Shown here piece by piece: positions 61,101-64,000 of a stretch of DNA of 64,000 nt. The notes under the pieces are model-generated. The model had not been told where the DNA came from. It was given only the letters and a program-made list of their open reading frames with translations, and did no database searches. A program made the position numbers and the translations under genes. The DNA is taken from contig LR746280.1 of NCBI GenBank assembly GCA_902729315.2, forward strand, positions 3,386,001 to 3,450,000, written 5' to 3'. The number at the start of each line of letters is the position of its first letter. The first letter of the stretch is position 1. Source of the stretch: Spirodela intermedia (lineage: Eukaryota > Streptophyta > Magnoliopsida > Alismatales > Araceae).

Positions 61101-63435
61101 GGAAATCTAATTGATGAATGCTGGAATTAGTATCTGAATAAAATTGTGAAGAACGGAATCCACGGCAATGAGGAAAAATTAATCTTCTTTTTATTTTTGG
61201 ACTTCAAAATTTTTGCACAAGATGCGAAAAGATGTGATTTCTTGCAGTAGAAATAGAGGTACATATTTAATAAATCAATAAGCATGCCAAGATAAAGATT
61301 GTCTAAAAAAGCATTCCTTTCACAGACTTCACAAATGGTTTTACTAAAAAGTGTTGAAAATTCAATAATTACATGCTTAATTAAATTTTATGCATACCGA
61401 CGTAGAGAAATAAATTTTAGGAAATAAAGACAACGTAAGAAGTATAAAAAATTCATAAAGACTATCTATAGATTTGATATTTGGTATAATTTATAGAGAA
61501 ATAAAGTTACCATATTTTATGTTAGATCTTCTGATTATTCCAGGCCCAAGATTGTTCTTGCTGTGTTGGTTTTCTCTAATACTTTCTGCAACAAAAGGAC
61601 CCATCTTTCTTCACTGATCCAACTGAATTCCTACCTACTGAGTTACTGATACGTCAGTACTAGCCACCGGATCAAATGGGCAAATAATGATTGAAATTCA
61701 ACATTCGCCCAAAAGAAAATCATTACTATTCGTTGCCCTTGTAATTGTCGTCATTCACCAGAAGCATGGTGGCAGTGTCCACTCAAAGTCGATTAATGGG
61801 AACTCTCCTACAAACATTGGAATTTCAGATGTCCACTGTAGACATTATTGGAAAGTATTAAAGGCCAGTACGTTTCAATAATTGGTGGTATGGGAGCTGC
61901 CAATTGATAAGCTATCGAGCAAAAACAAAAGGATTAGATATCTGAAATGACTTATTCAATCAGCAGGGATGTTTACTCGTGTCTAAACTATGATACCGTC
62001 CACCATCAAATCCCTCTTCAGTAGTTGGCTGATAGCACTAAACATATACAATTTCTGATCCCTGGAATAATTCATTTTTCAGTTGACTCACCATCATATC
62101 CATAAAACAAATGATTTAATCACAAATAACTAGGGCGTCTCATATACTTATGTTAAATTTCACTTGGCAATTGCTGGTAGCTCCATCATTAGAATGAAAC
62201 ATTGGAATAAAAATTTATTTAATGAATCAGCTCGGTGTGCAGAAGCATTAATGAAATGTTTGAACTATCACGTTCAAAATTCACCTTGAACAAAACTCTA
62301 TCTGTAATAATTTGCAAACCTGTTTCCTGTATGATGTTACGCTCACTAAATTCAAATTAATCGAAATTCAGACTATACAAACATGTAGGTCCATTTAGAT
62401 AAGAATATTTTCTAAATATCTTCCAAAAATAATATCCCAGCCACCAAGAGGTTACCATATAAAAAAAGTCCCATCCAGGGCCTATCCAGATCTTGGAGGG
62501 AGTATCATAATGAAAAACAGATATTGGAGTGAGAGAAGAAACTATGTCTTATGTAATTGTTAACAATGGCTTCAAGAAAGCCCTCTCTACCTTCATTCCC
62601 AACGCATGTAGTAGGCATCAAACATGCCGCATTGGTAATTGAACCATCGTAAAAGAATGATCAGTAGCACGACAACATTAGAAAGTTGATACAGTTCCAT
62701 AAAAGTTGAAATCCCAGCAGAGTTAAAGCAACAGATGTCATCTAAAATCATGAAAGAGAACCACCACGTGAGTACGAGTAACTTGGGCTGCAACATTTAA
62801 TCCAAAGTATCTTACCCGTCCACAAGTTAGTTTGCATGCAATAGCATGGCTCGCCTCGTGGAGAAATACCGTAATGAGCTTAAAGGGTGTCAGCAGAAAC
62901 GTCCTCCAGAGCTGCAAAAGGGAAGACGATAAAAGATACAAAGATTAATGATAGTATTAATAATAATAATAACAACGTAAAGAACAACTAGATTCTAGAA
63001 ATTTGAAGAGGAAAATAGTGCGACGAGAAAAACAACACAATTAAACGAGCATGACACGGGGGAACACATAATCATGGAAGGAAAGAACTAATAATTCGAT
63101 GGAAAATTAGATCAGGAGACGAAGTTGTATCATGATGGTTCAGTCGCGTAGATTTCCATCAATAGACTAGATTTAAGTGGCATTTCCAAGTCTAACCGCA
63201 ACAATAAATCACCCAACGGCTGTAGAATTTGTGAGCGCGAAGTAGGAAAAAAATGAAGGTTTTCGAGCATAAGGACGAGTTGGAAGAGGATCCTGTTATC
63301 GAGCATCGGAGCATGGGGAAGGAAGCCAGGAAAGAGATAACTTACGGCGAGGATCACGACAGTGAAGACGCCGATGGTCGTGATGAAGACGACTTGGTCG
63401 CGCTCACAGCAGCCCTTCAGCTCCCAGTTCACCAT
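54483..63435 (-). CDS. Peptidase M50B-like multi-pass membrane protein
   Basis: Plant member of the M50B-like family, related to site-2 proteases that cut within membranes; its substrate is unknown. Nine exons in transcript order: 63346-63435, 62816-62911, 56007-56091, 55717-55838, 55521-55545, 55345-55428, 55200-55229, 54959-55064 and 54483-54546. They join exactly in frame to 233 residues. It opens MVNWELKGCCERDQVVFI with a first membrane segment, then LLTPFKLITVFLHEASHA, whose HEASH is the zinc-binding HExxH motif. Further hydrophobic segments include GGIYWVILPAGYLGSSFWGM, LLTARIAAGCF...VLFVAKN, GFIVFLAVVWIL and RYVILFIGVMNSL. VYDIYDDLISRR holds a conserved acidic DIYDD that may supply another metal ligand. 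After a Cys-rich CPCPCNG turn, a last membrane helix ends LVILS. Start chosen at MVNWEL by family match. Intron 2 is 6.7 kb while the others are mostly 100-500 bases. Confidence 0.93.
54634..54750. repeat. Complementary (AAAT)n and (TTTA)n tracts in last M50B intron
   Basis: AAAT units at 54634-54656 and TTTA units at 54718-54750, in opposite sense 61 bases apart inside the last intron (54547-54958). They could pair in the transcript. Confidence 0.9.
55107..55134. repeat. (TTA)n microsatellite in M50B intron
   Basis: About nine TTA units in the intron between exons 7 and 8. Confidence 0.9.
56092..62815. other. 6.7-kb intron 2 of the M50B-like gene; no nested gene recognised
   Basis: AT-rich with short open frames only. 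A Lys/Arg/Glu-coding low-complexity stretch lies at 60560-60850 on the minus strand (CTT/TTC repeats on the plus strand). A 94-codon minus-strand frame at 60215-59931 has no motif I recognise. The string CCGTGGGAAGG occurs at about 59499 and 59571. No LTR ends, gag or pol blocks were seen, so what enlarged the intron is unclear. Confidence 0.6.
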
Positions 63436-63644
63436 GTCTGCCTCCCTTCTTCCCCCACTGTCTCCTCCCAAAATCCCCCCCTCTGCAATTCCACTCAGTC
63501 TCCGGCAGCAAAGACTAGATGCACAGGTCGAAGCACAATAGAAGCCCGACAAAGGTGAAGAAAGCGAGAGAACAAGCGGAGAAGTTCTAACAGCTACGAT
63601 TTTCTGAATCCAACCGCGTCGGAGAAGAAGCACTCAAAGGGAGA

Positions 63645-63793
63645 GATAGAGAGAGAGAGAGATGAGAGATTGGACTTTCTCACCTACCGGGGGAAGGGAA
63701 CGGGTCCAAGAGTAAGACAGTTACGTTCCTTGGAAGATTTCGGACGACTTGCCAATTCGAAGCCCGTCGAGAGAGAAAGAGAGAGACGGAGAC

Positions 63794-63830
<37 letters not shown>
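63645..63830. repeat. (GA)n tracts upstream of M50B-like gene
   Basis: GA runs at about 63645-63662 and 63787-63829, 210-395 bases upstream of the start codon in gene sense, where they read as CT. They may lie in the promoter or 5' leader. The frames across them are artefacts. Confidence 0.9.
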
Positions 63831-63833
<3 letters not shown>

Positions 63834-63940
63834 TTCGAAATACCGGTCCCATCGTGGTCAACAAGCATTTTAAAAACACCCACGGCGATTCGATTCATCA
63901 ACCCTTCAGTCAACCTGCTCGACCCAACCAGAGGGGGGGA

Positions 63941-63960
63941 GACAGACAGACAGACAGACC
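63941..63960. repeat. (GACA)n short tandem repeat
   Basis: Five GACA units following a run of G residues near the window end. The last 170 bases hold nothing else recognisable. Confidence 0.85.
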
Positions 63961-64000
63961 CTTGCTCTATGGGCCGGCTGTGCTTCTGGGCTACACGGCC

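Noticed and set aside
1-64000. CRISPR arrays, operons, riboswitches, rRNA genes and intact tRNA genes
   Set aside because: None seen. The window is plant nuclear DNA with spliced genes, and the repeats present are microsatellites and LTR-derived.

Overview
This is nuclear DNA of a flowering plant. The evidence is spliced GT-AG genes of plant-specific families (a VAMP72-type R-SNARE, a BEE-type bHLH factor, a subgroup-20 R2R3-MYB), an Elongator subunit 5 gene, an M50B-like membrane peptidase gene, Ty3/gypsy elements primed by tRNA-Asp, and a nuclear copy of plastid ndhH. The GC-rich first exons of the Elongator and MYB genes hint at a monocot, but I cannot name a species. Reading frames and splice phases were worked out by hand; no database search was possible.

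Layout. 0.2-1.2 kb: last four exons of a VAMP721/722-like gene (+), its first exon lying left of the window. 4.5-6.5 kb: complete six-exon bHLH gene (-). 6.5-14.3 kb: AT-rich intergenic DNA in which I recognise no gene. About 14.3-40 kb: an island of old, nested and rearranged LTR retrotransposons. It holds one LTR family (called A here) in at least five copies, a second LTR (B), decayed gag, protease, reverse transcriptase, RNase H and integrase reading frames on both strands, and two primer-binding sites matching tRNA-Asp. 41.8-42.2 kb: plastid ndhH fragment. 43.8-45.4 kb: MYB gene with a long CT tract just upstream of its TATA box. 45.7-50.5 kb: intergenic. 50.5-53.4 kb: nine-exon ELP5 gene (+). 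54.5-63.4 kb: nine-exon M50B-like peptidase gene (-), stretched by a 6.7-kb second intron and convergent with ELP5.

The genes do not form a functional cluster. They act in vesicle fusion, brassinosteroid-type bHLH signalling, stress or hormone MYB regulation, tRNA wobble modification and membrane proteolysis. All five show intact splice sites and in-frame joins over the part visible. The retroelements are all broken by stops, frameshifts or truncation. Simple repeats, mostly GA/CT, sit close to genes rather than inside the retroelement island.

I see no undescribed defence or mobile system. The items most worth a second look are the duplicated LTR junction at 24756/24757, the conserved 53-bp palindrome at the LTR-A tip, the gag-only element at 19.8-23.9 kb, the ndhH fragment with its organelle-like flanks, the CT tract at the MYB promoter, and the triple splice acceptor in ELP5.
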